From contig NZ_QWLA01000019.1 of assembly GCF_003574095.1 (NCBI RefSeq), positions 1 through 48,538 on the forward strand: a stretch of 48,538 nucleotides of DNA. The letters run 5' to 3'. Below, one piece after another: positions 15,394 through 22,754 of the stretch. The stretch's first letter is position 1, and each line of letters opens with the position of its first letter. The stretch comes from Calidithermus roseus. Its GTDB lineage: Bacteria > Deinococcota > Deinococci > Deinococcales > Thermaceae. A program made the translations under genes and the position numbers. A model generated the notes under the pieces. That model was not told where the DNA came from. It was given only the letters and a program-made list of their open reading frames with translations, and made no database searches.

Positions 15394-16317
15394 GTGAATG
15401 GGGTTCGCCTCCATAAAGTGCCTTCCAAAGCCTCCCGGTGGGGGCGAACCCTGGGCGAGTGGCCCGCCGCCCTGTTTTTCCTGTTGCCCACGGTAGCGGT
15501 GCTGGGTACCTTCAACTTCTACCCGGCCCTCTACTCGCTCTACCTCTCGCTCTTCGAGTGGAACGGCCTCTCCCCCACCCGCGAGTTCGTGGGGCTGGCC
15601 AACTACGCGCGGCTGCTGGCCTCCGGGGAGTTCTGGAACTCGCTCCGGGTCACCCTGCTCTACGCGGGCGGGGTGACCCTCTTGGCGCTGGCCCTCGGCC
15701 TGGGGGTGGCGGTGCTGCTCAACCAGCCCATCCGGGGGCAGGCCGTCTACCGGGTGCTCTACTTCCTACCCGTAATCACCCCCACCGTGGCCAGCGGGGT
15801 GGTGTGGAAGTACCTCTTCGATCCCACCCAGGGGGTGGTGAATCGGGGGCTGGTGGGGGTGGGCCTCGAGGGGCCTTCCTGGCTCAGCGACCCTTCCTGG
15901 GCCCTGGTGGCGGTGGTCGTGGTGGGGGTATGGAAGCGGGTGGGCTTCAACATGGTGGTCTACCTGGCGGCCCTGCAGGGCATCCCCAAGACCTACTACG
16001 AAGCTGCCCAACTGGATGGGGCGGACTCCTGGCAGCAGTTCCGCTATATCACGCTACCTCTGCTGGCTCCAACCACCTTCTTCCTGGTGGTTACAGCCCT
16101 GATTGATGCCTTTCAGGTCTTCGATCTGGTCTATGTGATGACCTCGGGGGGACCCCTGGGCAGCACCGATGTGCTGGGCTACTACCTCTACCGCCAGGGC
16201 TTTCGCTACAGCGAGCTGGGCTTCGCCTCGGCGGTGGCCTACGTGATGTTCGCTCTGATCTTCTTGGTTACGGTGATTCAATTCCGCTTGACTCGAGGAG
16301 GGCAGGGCGATGCTTAA
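15394..16317 (+). CDS. ABC sugar transporter permease (MalF/UgpA type)
   Basis: Inner-membrane permease of 307 residues with six predicted helices, the first at about 28-48 (ALFFLLPTVAVLGTFNFYPA). The cytoplasmic EAA loop reads YYEAAQLDGADSWQQFRYIT, the docking site for the ATPase. The GTG start at 15394 follows a TGAGGAG ribosome-binding sequence 17 bases after the binding-protein stop; no other start is better placed. The stop lies inside the first codons of the second permease, an 8-base overlap that implies coupled translation and a heterodimeric channel. No ATPase gene follows, so it must use a shared MsiK-like subunit. Confidence 0.9.
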   Translation: MNGVRLHKVPSKASRWGRTLGEWPAALFFLLPTVAVLGTFNFYPALYSLYLSLFEWNGLSPTREFVGLANYARLLASGEFWNSLRVTLLYAGGVTLLALALGLGVAVLLNQPIRGQAVYRVLYFLPVITPTVASGVVWKYLFDPTQGVVNRGLVGVGLEGPSWLSDPSWALVAVVVVGVWKRVGFNMVVYLAALQGIPKTYYEAAQLDGADSWQQFRYITLPLLAPTTFFLVVTALIDAFQVFDLVYVMTSGGPLGSTDVLGYYLYRQGFRYSELGFASAVAYVMFALIFLVTVIQFRLTRGGQGDA

Positions 16318-17128
16318 GCCTTTGAAAGGCTTGCTGACCCACCTGCTGCTCGCGGGCGGGGCCTTCCTCTCGGCCATGCCTTTCCTATGGATGCTCACCA
16401 CCGCGCTCAAGCCCGAGATTGCGCTATACCAACCACCCCTGCTGTTTCCGGTGCATCTTGAGTGGGAGAACTTCGTCAAAGCCTGGCAGGCCGCGCCCTT
16501 TCCCCGCTTCTTCCTCAACAGCGCGGTGATGACGGTGGGGATCGTCCTCGCCCAGACCCTCTTCTCGGCCATGGCCGGTTACGCCTTCGCCCGGATGCGC
16601 TTCGCGGGGCGCGACCTGCTGTTCTTCGGGGTGCTGGGCACCATGATGATCCCCTTCCCCGTGACGCTCATCCCCAGCTTCCTGGTGGTGAACGCTCTGG
16701 GCTGGATCGATACCTACAACGCCCTCATCATCCCACGGGCGGTCTCGGCCTTCGCGATCTTCCTCTTCCGCCAGTTCTTCCTCTCGCTACCCAGAGAGCT
16801 CGAGGAAGCCGCCCTTATAGACGGCGCCGGGCGCCTGACGATTTTTTTCCGCATCGTGCTGCCCCTGTCCACCCCGGTGATGGCGGCCAGCGCGATCTTC
16901 TCCTTCCTCTTCGCCTGGAACGACTTCCTCTGGCCCCTGATCGTGACCAACTCCACCGAAATGCGCACCGTGCAGGTGGGCCTGGCCATGTTCCAGGGGC
17001 AGTACGGGGTCTTCTGGACGCTCTTGAGCGCCGCCGCCACCATCGTCACGTTGCCCGCCGTCCTGGCCTTCCTCGCCGCGCAGCGGCAGTTCATCGCCGG
17101 CATCACCAGCACCGGCCTCAAGGAGTAG
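16310..17128 (+). CDS. ABC sugar transporter permease (MalG/UgpE type)
   Basis: Second permease, 272 residues, with six predicted helices (first at about 12-32: LLLAGGAFLSAMPFLWML). The EAA loop LEEAALIDGAGRLTIFFRIV is present and the C-terminus ends with AGITSTGLKE, the usual end of MalG-type permeases. The first 8 bases overlap the previous gene. With its partner it forms the channel through which maltodextrins pass. The intracellular GH13 enzyme starts 4 bases after its stop, which ties uptake to breakdown in one transcript. Confidence 0.9.
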   Translation: MLKPLKGLLTHLLLAGGAFLSAMPFLWMLTTALKPEIALYQPPLLFPVHLEWENFVKAWQAAPFPRFFLNSAVMTVGIVLAQTLFSAMAGYAFARMRFAGRDLLFFGVLGTMMIPFPVTLIPSFLVVNALGWIDTYNALIIPRAVSAFAIFLFRQFFLSLPRELEEAALIDGAGRLTIFFRIVLPLSTPVMAASAIFSFLFAWNDFLWPLIVTNSTEMRTVQVGLAMFQGQYGVFWTLLSAAATIVTLPAVLAFLAAQRQFIAGITSTGLKE

Positions 17129-17132
17129 CGCC

Positions 17133-18554
17133 GTGCAGATCCCCGACTGGGTTAAAGACGCCATCTTCTACCAGATCTTCCCCGAGCGCTTCAAAAACGG
17201 CGACCCCGCCAACGACCCGCCCGGCACCGAGCCCTGGGGCGCGGCCCCCACCCGCGATAACTTCCTCGGGGGGGACCTCGAGGGCGTCATCGAGGGCCTG
17301 GACTACATCGCAGACCTAGGGTGCAACGCGCTCTACCTGACCCCCATCTTCAAGGCCGCCACCAACCACAAGTACGACACCTACGACTACTTTCAGGTTG
17401 ACCCCCACTTCGGCGACGACGCCACCTTCGACCGCCTGGTGCGGGAGGTCAAGAAGCGCGGCATGCGGCTGGTGCTCGACGGGGTGTTCAACCACTGCGG
17501 CATGGGCTTTGCGCCCTTCAGGGACGTGCTCGAGCAGGGCGAGCGCTCACCCTACCGCGACTGGTTCACGCCCTACGGCTTCCCCCTACAGCCGGAGCTA
17601 CCCAACTACGCCACCTGCGGCGGGGTGGGCTGGCTGCCCCGGCTCAACACCCGTAACCCTGAGGTCGAAGCCTTCGTGCATGAGGTGGTGCTGCACTGGC
17701 TGGGGCGCGGCATCGACGGCTGGCGCATGGACGTGGCCTACGAGATCGAGACCGGCTTCTGGCAGCGGCTGCGAAGGGTGGTCAAATCGCGCTACCCCGA
17801 AGCCTATCTGGTGGCTGAGGAGTGGCGCGACCCCTGGCCCTTCCTGCAGGGCGATACCTTCGACGGGACCATGCACTACCGATTGCGGGAGCTGCTTTTC
17901 GACTTCTTTCTCAAAAACGCCCTGGCTGCCGACAGCTTTGCCCGGGCCCTCACCCTGCTGCGCAATCGGCTGCCCGAGGGTTCACAGTGGGGGATGCTGA
18001 CCCTCCTGGGCAGCCACGACACCCCGCGTGTTCTTACCGAATGCGGCGGTGACCCTAAGGCCGTGCAGCTCCTCTTCGCCTTCCTCCTCACCTACCCTGG
18101 CGCCCCGATGCTCTACTACGGAGACGAGAACGGGATGGAGGGCGGCGACGACCCCGATTGCCGCCGATCGATGGTCTGGGAGCCGGAGCGCTGGAAGCCG
18201 GAGATTCGCGCCAGCGTGCGCCGACTGCTGGCCCTGCGCCGGGCGCACCCCGTGCTGCGGCGGGGCGCGTTCGAGGTGGCCCACGCCGAGGACCGGGTGT
18301 TCGGCTTTTACCGAGTCCTAGGGGATGAACGGGTGCTGGTGGTGCTCAACAATACTCGAGTGCCCCGCGAACTTGCCCTACCGGTGAGCTTTTCCGAGGG
18401 AACCCGGCTTACTGAGGCCCTGAGTTGCCAGACGTACACGGTGGAGAACGGCTGTATCAAGCTCACCCCCATGGAGCCCCGCAGGGCGTGGGTGCTGCTC
18501 GAGGCTGGGCGCCTGGGCCCTGAGCCCGCTGTGGTCGAAGACCCGGACCGCTGA
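17133..18554 (+). CDS. Cytoplasmic GH13 alpha-glycosidase (neopullulanase/cyclomaltodextrinase-like)
   Basis: GH13 enzyme of 473 residues without a signal peptide, so it should act on imported maltodextrins. It starts MQIPDWVKDAIFYQIFPERF, the opening of the neopullulanase/maltogenic amylase group. Catalytic sites: region I DGVFNH (116-121), nucleophile D200 in GWRMDV, acid E229 in LVAEEW and region IV GSHDT. The N-terminal dimerisation domain found in many cyclomaltodextrinases is absent, so it belongs to the shorter subgroup (about 475 residues). The GTG at 17133 is the only sensible start, four bases after the permease stop. It is the last gene of the operon; a GC-rich stem-loop follows at 18595. 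Confidence 0.9.
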   Translation: MQIPDWVKDAIFYQIFPERFKNGDPANDPPGTEPWGAAPTRDNFLGGDLEGVIEGLDYIADLGCNALYLTPIFKAATNHKYDTYDYFQVDPHFGDDATFDRLVREVKKRGMRLVLDGVFNHCGMGFAPFRDVLEQGERSPYRDWFTPYGFPLQPELPNYATCGGVGWLPRLNTRNPEVEAFVHEVVLHWLGRGIDGWRMDVAYEIETGFWQRLRRVVKSRYPEAYLVAEEWRDPWPFLQGDTFDGTMHYRLRELLFDFFLKNALAADSFARALTLLRNRLPEGSQWGMLTLLGSHDTPRVLTECGGDPKAVQLLFAFLLTYPGAPMLYYGDENGMEGGDDPDCRRSMVWEPERWKPEIRASVRRLLALRRAHPVLRRGAFEVAHAEDRVFGFYRVLGDERVLVVLNNTRVPRELALPVSFSEGTRLTEALSCQTYTVENGCIKLTPMEPRRAWVLLEAGRLGPEPAVVEDPDR

Positions 18555-18594
18555 ACGGCTCCGCTCACGGCTTCACGGGCCTCCTGGGCAAACA

Positions 18595-18614
18595 CCGCCC
18601 CCTGGAGGGGGCGG
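18595..18614. terminator. GC stem-loop between convergent operons
   Basis: CCGCCCCC / GGGGGCGG, a perfect 8-bp stem with the loop TGGA, lies between the end of the maltodextrin operon (18554) and the end of the minus-strand gene at 18628. There is no T-run, so termination on either strand would depend on the stem alone. Confidence 0.5.
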
Positions 18615-18627
18615 CGGGGGAGGGGGG

Positions 18628-19179
18628 TCAGCCCTCCAGCAGCTCGGCCAGCTCCCTCAGTTTCTCCTCCACCTGGGTCCGGCGCCCGGCGGGGAGGGCC
18701 TCGAGGTCTATCCTGGCCAGCTTGGTCAGCACCTCCCGGTGCCAGGGTCGGGCGGCGGAGGGGGGGTGCTTCAGCAGCGCGCGCACCCGGGCCTTCAAGT
18801 CCCGCAGCGAGAGCCCGGCCCGGGCCTCCTCCAGCAGCCGGGCCCGATCTCCCTGCTCCTTGACCCTTTCCAGCTCCAGCGCGGCGGTGTAGGGGATGGC
18901 CCCCTCCTCGAGGGCCTCCTTCAGGTCGTCGGGGAGGTTGAGCAGGGGGAGGCGGTTTTGCACGAAGGATTCCCAGGTCAGCCGTCCCAGGCCCTTGAAG
19001 ATTTCCTCAACCTGGACAGCATCGGAGTGGCCCATAACGTTATGGGCTGCTTTACCTCTGGACTCCTTTTGCATCCGGTGCAAGAGGCTCACCACCTCTT
19101 CCCTGCCCTTGCCGAGCTTCATCTCCAGCAGGGTCAGGATGCTCAGGGTCTCCTCGTATGAGGTCCTCTTCTTGGGCAT
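18628..19179 (-). CDS. ParB-like DNA-binding protein lacking the CTPase domain
   Basis: Protein of 183 residues that matches the central helix-turn-helix region of plasmid ParB/KorB-type partition proteins: SYEETLSILTLLEMKLGKGR, a segment with AAHNVMGHSDAVQVEE, then LPLLNLPDDLKEALEEGAIPYTAALELERV and LSLRDLKARV. As I recall, cyanobacterial and Deinococcus-Thermus plasmid ParB proteins carry the same order after an N-terminal ParB/sulfiredoxin CTPase domain of about 100 residues. That domain is missing here and no ParA gene is in the window. The ATG lies three bases after the fic stop, so the two genes are one unit. It may be a decayed ParB, or a stand-alone DNA-binding regulator paired with Fic. 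Confidence 0.68.
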   Translation of the reverse strand: MPKKRTSYEETLSILTLLEMKLGKGREEVVSLLHRMQKESRGKAAHNVMGHSDAVQVEEIFKGLGRLTWESFVQNRLPLLNLPDDLKEALEEGAIPYTAALELERVKEQGDRARLLEEARAGLSLRDLKARVRALLKHPPSAARPWHREVLTKLARIDLEALPAGRRTQVEEKLRELAELLEG

Positions 19180-19182
19180 GGG

Positions 19183-20337
19183 CTAGACCTCCAACGCCTC
19201 CAGGACCGCGCGGGCGGCAAAGGGGCGGTTGCGCTTTCTCTCACCGATGGGTTCCAGGATTTTATCCTGCGTCAGCCTTTTCACCAGCCGATTGGCCCAG
19301 GCGTGGGTTATCTGGAGGCGCTTCATCACCCACGGGACGGTGAGCACCGGCTGCTCAAAGAGCAGGTCCACCAGGGCTAGCAGGTAGGCGCTTCCTCCCT
19401 CCCGCTGGTACCGCTCCCGCCAGCCCTGCCTCAGCGCCAACAGACTCTGCGCCCTGCTCGCGGCGTCCTTGGCCTCGGTCTGCACGGCCTGCAAGAAGAA
19501 GGCAAACCACTCCTCCCAGGCCCCCTCCTGACTTACCCTGAGGAGCAGGTCATAGTAGGTGCTCCTGTGCCTTTCAAAATAGGCGGATAGGTAAAGGGCA
19601 GGCTCGGGAAGGAGGCCCCGCTCCAAAAGCATGAGGGTGATGAGCAGGCGGCCTATGCGCCCGTTGCCGTCTAGGAAAGGGTGGATCGCCTCAAATTGGT
19701 AGTGCACCAGGGCTATCTCCACCAGAGGGGGAAGGCCGTGCTCGCTGTGCCAGAAGCGCTCCAGGGCATCGAGCGCCTCCAGCATGGGCCCGGGAGGGGG
19801 CGGCACATAGCGGGCCTCTTGCAGGGAGCTTCCCGGGGAGCCAATCCAGTTTTGCACCCGCCGGAACTCTCCTGGGGCGCGGCTGTGCCCCCGCACGCCT
19901 TGGAGGAGCACGGCGTGCATTTCCCGAAGCAGGCGCAAGGACAGGGGGAGTTCCCGCAAAAGCTCCCTGCCTCGTTCCAGGGCTTGGATGTAGTTGAGAA
20001 CCTCTCTGGCGTCCTCGCGGATTTCGCCGAGGGGAAGGAGAGGGACCTGGGCCTCGAGGGCATACACATCCACCAGGCTCGCCTGGGTGCCCTCAATGCG
20101 GGAGGAGAGTACGGCTTCCTTGCGCACAAAAGGGCGGATGAAGAGGTAGGGGTTGGGCAGGGTGCGCAGGAGCCCAGCCAGTTCCCCTAGGCTCCCCCGG
20201 GCCTCATCTAGAAGACGGACAAATCCCTGGGACCAGGGGATGGTGGAAGGGAGGGGGTCGGGCACGAAGGCGTAGGCCCCTCCCCCTATGGGGAAGAGCT
20301 TCCCAGGAGCCTGGGGGGAGAAGTCCTCAGGGCGCAC
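19183..20337 (-). CDS. Fic-family protein (probable AMPylase) with self-inhibitory motif
   Basis: Fic/DOC protein of 384 residues from the GTG at 20337. The active-site loop IHPFLDGNGRIGRL (H219 to R230) has every conserved residue for nucleotide transfer. An N-terminal inhibitory motif, [S/T]xxxE[G/N], reads SSRIEG at 78-83, placing it with self-regulated (class II) Fic proteins. A C-terminal winged-helix segment (VLTVPWVMKRLQITHAWANR) would bind DNA or a partner. Starts further upstream are open, but a TATCAT -10 lies 7 bases before this GTG, the leaderless pattern. It is followed after three bases by the ParB-like gene. The target is unknown. It could be an AMPylating regulator rather than a toxin. 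Confidence 0.86.
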   Translation of the reverse strand: MRPEDFSPQAPGKLFPIGGGAYAFVPDPLPSTIPWSQGFVRLLDEARGSLGELAGLLRTLPNPYLFIRPFVRKEAVLSSRIEGTQASLVDVYALEAQVPLLPLGEIREDAREVLNYIQALERGRELLRELPLSLRLLREMHAVLLQGVRGHSRAPGEFRRVQNWIGSPGSSLQEARYVPPPPGPMLEALDALERFWHSEHGLPPLVEIALVHYQFEAIHPFLDGNGRIGRLLITLMLLERGLLPEPALYLSAYFERHRSTYYDLLLRVSQEGAWEEWFAFFLQAVQTEAKDAASRAQSLLALRQGWRERYQREGGSAYLLALVDLLFEQPVLTVPWVMKRLQITHAWANRLVKRLTQDKILEPIGERKRNRPFAARAVLEALEV

Positions 20338-20344
20338 GGGGCTT

Positions 20345-20375
20345 ATGATACAAGACCCCCCTTTTTGTTTTACAA
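20345..20375 (-). promoter_or_regulatory. Leaderless promoter and possible operator of the fic operon
   Basis: TATCAT (minus strand, 20345-20350) lies 7 bases ahead of the GTG. Upstream, TTGTnnnACAA (20365-20375) is an inverted repeat that overlaps the -35 position and could bind the ParB-like or winged-helix partner. Confidence 0.45.
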
Positions 20376-20399
20376 GGACCGCTATGTGCAACGGGCGTA

Positions 20400-21020
20400 T
20401 CACTCAGGCGAGCGTACACCTGGCGTTTCGTCTATTGACTTTATAGGGCCATGTGCAGGATATACTCGGGTAGCCCCCTTTTCTCGGAGGAGTTTCCAGC
20501 TTGCCAGAGCGCAAGGGTTGTCGAACGCATAAGCTTCCGGTGGAAGATCCCCGGTGAACACTGAACCATCATCAAGGAGGAGCGAGATACAATGATCGGA
20601 ATGGCCGGGCGTATGCAGGATTTCTCCAGCAATACCGATCTGGCTAAGGATCTGGCGGCTCTGCTCAAATGAGATGATGATGTTGCCATTCTGCGTAATA
20701 TCAACGTAGTTATCCCCTGGTTTTGTCCAAGTTTTCATGATAGGAATGGCGTCAACCTGAACATCGAGCACGAGGAGGGGAACACCTTCTCTTTTCAGCT
20801 CTTCGGCAAGGCCAGCATGGTCAATGTGATAGTGGGTGGCGAGCGCATAGCGGATCTCGCGGAGAGGCACGCCGATTTTCCTGAGGTTCGCCTTCATGAT
20901 TCCAAGTGTCCCTGGCCAGCCGATATCGACGAGCAAGCGAGAAGTGCCCGCACTGACAACCCAGTAGTTGGTTGAGCGGTAGCCAACGTTCACAATCGTT
21001 ACGGGTGCTACTTTATCCAT
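20400..21020 (-). CDS. MBL-fold metallo-hydrolase
   Basis: Metallo-beta-lactamase superfamily hydrolase of 206 residues from the ATG at 21018-21020. The metal-binding signature THYHIDHAG gives H63, H65, D67 and H68. HTPGHSDHC and GDLPPEAYAFD supply further ligands, and YPAHGP near the end gives the last histidine. The substrate cannot be told; the small size fits glyoxalase II-like or quorum-quenching lactonase-like enzymes. It starts 16 bases after the core site of an attC-like element, as the next gene of an integron array would. Base composition and codon use are less GC-rich than in most flanking genes and CTCGAG is absent, which marks it as acquired DNA. Confidence 0.85.
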   Translation of the reverse strand: MDKVAPVTIVNVGYRSTNYWVVSAGTSRLLVDIGWPGTLGIMKANLRKIGVPLREIRYALATHYHIDHAGLAEELKREGVPLLVLDVQVDAIPIMKTWTKPGDNYVDITQNGNIIISFEQSRQILSQIGIAGEILHTPGHSDHCISLLLDDGSVFTGDLPPEAYAFDNPCALASWKLLREKGATRVYPAHGPIKSIDETPGVRSPE

Positions 21021-21035
21021 AGTTCGCTGAGTGCT

Positions 21036-21097
21036 ATTCAACGGCTGGCGCTTCAGCCGCGCCACGGCGCGGCATCAGATGGAAGCACATGTTGGGC
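21036..21097 (-). other. attC-like integron recombination site
   Basis: On the minus strand GCCCAAC (21091-21097) fits the R'' box RYYYAAC, and GTTGAAT (21036-21042) fits the R' box GTTRRRY. Between them is an imperfect palindrome whose centre is GCCGCGCC-AC-GGCGCGGC (21056-21073), overlapped by CGGCTG/CAGCCG. The total of 62 bp is a normal attC length. It lies directly after the BKACE-like ORF and 16 bases before the MBL gene, the order expected for gene-attC-gene. Confidence 0.5.
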
Positions 21098-21149
21098 AGC
21101 GCACTTGGCAAAACTTGGTACTTTTGCCAGCTCGGTCGAGCTATGGTCG

Positions 21150-21767
21150 TTATGATATCGCGCGCCCACGCGCCTGTTTTAACAACAACACGGCAGCAGC
21201 GACAAGCTCACCGTTTCCGGAGGCTATACGTCCATCAGGGAGAACGGGCGTGTCCTCTAACCCTGTTCGGATACTATGACCGCGTGCAATAGCACGCCGA
21301 TTAACTGCCCAAGAGGCGATGCCGTCACCGTGATGAACTTGCTCAAGCCGCACGCCGCCGTCCGCTAGTACTTGTTCTATGGCCTCAGCCAGTGCGACCG
21401 CGTCATCCGGATCGGCATCCAGCGGTTCAACCAACACCCGCTTACAACGCGGCGCAATTCCTGACTGGACGAAAATATGCGCATCACGAAGCGACAACAA
21501 ACCGGCCTCTATCCCAATGCCGCGCTCAATGAGCAGTTCGCAGAGTTCGAGGATTCCGTCTTCGCCCATGTTGACAGTTACGCTATAGAACCTTGTAGGA
21601 TCAGCCATCGAGAAAATCGTAAGGATGAAAGCTAATTGCAAGACTCCCACGATAAAAGCGAACCAACCAACCCAGGTAGGCAACACACCAGCAAGCACGA
21701 TTGCTGAGCCAGCAGCTCCCAGGAAAACAGCAACAAGCAGTCGTTGCATGGGGCCATAGAGGATCAT
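21150..21767 (-). CDS. Chimeric protein: two membrane segments fused to the C-terminal half of a BKACE (DUF849) enzyme
   Basis: Frame of 205 residues from the ATG at 21767. Residues about 7-53 hold two hydrophobic helices (LLVAVFLGAAGSAIVLAGVL and WVGWFAFIVGVLQLAFILTI). From MADPTRFYSVTVNMGEDGIL onward the sequence follows the C-terminal half of beta-keto acid cleavage (BKACE, Kce-type) enzymes, including EAGLLSLRDA, the HHGDGIASWAV block and IRTGLEDTPVLPDGR. The N-terminal half that carries the HxH zinc ligands is missing, so it cannot be a normal BKACE. It probably arose by recombination. The codons before 21767 belong to an inserted IS605-type end. It is likely non-functional or repurposed, and is followed by the attC-like site. 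Confidence 0.65.
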   Translation of the reverse strand: MILYGPMQRLLVAVFLGAAGSAIVLAGVLPTWVGWFAFIVGVLQLAFILTIFSMADPTRFYSVTVNMGEDGILELCELLIERGIGIEAGLLSLRDAHIFVQSGIAPRCKRVLVEPLDADPDDAVALAEAIEQVLADGGVRLEQVHHGDGIASWAVNRRAIARGHSIRTGLEDTPVLPDGRIASGNGELVAAAVLLLKQARGRAIS

Positions 21768-21790
21768 GGTTCTCTCAGCTTCAGAACCTA

Positions 21791-22182
21791 GTGACGACTC
21801 CTCGGACTGAAGCCCGAGGCTTCTCGGGTTTGACGAGACGGCCCATGCCGTACCCATCCCCGAAGGCCCCGCCCAGGCCTGTGTGTGGTTCCATACCGAT
21901 GTTGAGGCTCTTCCCCTTCTTTCATCGGGACGGTCCCGTTCAAGGTTTTACACGGGGAACGAGGGTTTGCTACCGTCATGGCCAGGCAAACACGTTGTCC
22001 CCGCAACCCCCTACCTTGACTTTCAAGATGCTCGGGGAACGCTGTCCCCAAGGAGATTTTACAACACATCTGCTGTTCGCCATGCCATGTGCTCCTTCGG
22101 AGCACGTGGGGGAGTCCATGTATCCCACGGACTGAAGGTCCGGGGGATTATAGCTCCCCCACGCCCCCTCTTTTCTCTAAAG
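21791..22182 (-). mobile_element. IS200/IS605-derived non-autonomous element
   Basis: About 390 bp with a subterminal hairpin at each end. The right-end hairpin is at 21800-21819 (stem CCTCGG/CCGAGG) and the left-end hairpin at 22128-22142 (CGGAC-TGAAG-GTCCG). Both contain the same 10-mer CGGACTGAAG. Around the left hairpin CGTGGGGGAG (22105-22114) pairs with CTCCCCCACG (22154-22163), and another perfect hairpin, GTGCTCC-TTC-GGAGCAC, follows at 22089-22105. A minus-strand frame (22105 to 21788) with a TREASGFSP-like end resembles the degenerate 3' end of tnpB, which in these elements overlaps the omega RNA. No tnpA or catalytic tnpB part is present. Element tips are approximate. Confidence 0.5.
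22148..22182. repeat. 35-bp imperfect direct repeat, copy 1
   Basis: Matches 22629-22663 at 29 of 35 positions by eye; the shared core is GCTCCCCCAC. This copy forms the outer left end of the IS605-type element. Confidence 0.75.
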
Positions 22183-22311
22183 TGGGATCGATTGATGCAG
22201 GGGGAGGAGTAAGTGCAAGTTTTGAGTTGAGAAGCGCAAATGCAACTCCAAAAACGCCGGCCCAATGTTGTACTGAAAACCATTCATCAAAGCAGCCTCC
22301 CGACGGCCCAG

Positions 22312-22623
22312 TTAGGTTCGGTTGCCGCAAGCACTGAGCCCGTGACCACCAATGGGCTCGGTCTCGAATCGTTCTCCAAAGCTTGCAATGAGCGGTTTGC
22401 CGCGCGCAATGGCTTGTTGAACCGAGGGCAGCGACAGAGACGCTCGATGGCTTTCTCGACTGTCCCACACCTCAGTTATCCAGATGGCATCAGGATCAGT
22501 TGGATCTTGCGCGACTACGTAGCTAAGGCAACCCGGCATGCCACTGACGCCCTCGACGAGAATGGAGATCAACGCGTCCCGTCGCCCAGGCAATACCTTT
22601 ATCTTTCCGATCAGACCATACAT
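22312..22623 (-). CDS. ABM-domain protein (putative quinol/antibiotic-biosynthesis monooxygenase)
   Basis: Small protein of 103 residues with the dimeric ferredoxin-like ABM fold: MYGLIGKIKVLPGRRDALIS, then SGMPGCLSYVVAQDPTDPDA, IWITEVWDSRESHRASL and a final helix-strand. The ITEVWDS segment is diagnostic of the family, which includes YgiN-like quinol monooxygenases and cofactor-independent oxygenases; the actual substrate is unknown. The stop codon TAA falls inside ACCTAAC, a match to the attC R'' box, as in many integron cassettes. Upstream lies the second copy of the 35-bp repeat shared with the IS605-type element; its GGGGGAG is 15 or so bases from the ATG, farther than a normal ribosome-binding site. 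Composition is foreign, like its neighbours. Confidence 0.85.
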   Translation of the reverse strand: MYGLIGKIKVLPGRRDALISILVEGVSGMPGCLSYVVAQDPTDPDAIWITEVWDSRESHRASLSLPSVQQAIARGKPLIASFGERFETEPIGGHGLSACGNRT

Positions 22624-22628
22624 GAGTG

Positions 22629-22663
22629 TTATCGCTCCCCCACACTCCCTCGCTTCTATAAAG
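22629..22663. repeat. 35-bp imperfect direct repeat, copy 2
   Basis: Second copy, 481 bp from the first and in the same orientation, immediately upstream of the ABM gene start. Confidence 0.75.
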
Positions 22664-22754
22664 CCAGCACGCTAGCGCGCAGAACGGCGCTTTGACTGGG
22701 GTAGGCTGCGGATATTGTTCTTAATCGGTCGACTGTTACCAGGCATGTTGTCTG

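Noticed and set aside
22260-22317. attC-like pair ACCTAAC ... ATTGGGC after the ABM gene
   Set aside because: The R'' box is good and holds the stop codon, but the R' box lacks the required GTT and there is no central palindrome. I keep it only as supporting context, not as a feature.
22679-22753. attC-like site between the VOC and ABM genes
   Set aside because: AGACAAC and GTTCTGC both miss the consensus at two or more positions and no convincing fold is seen.
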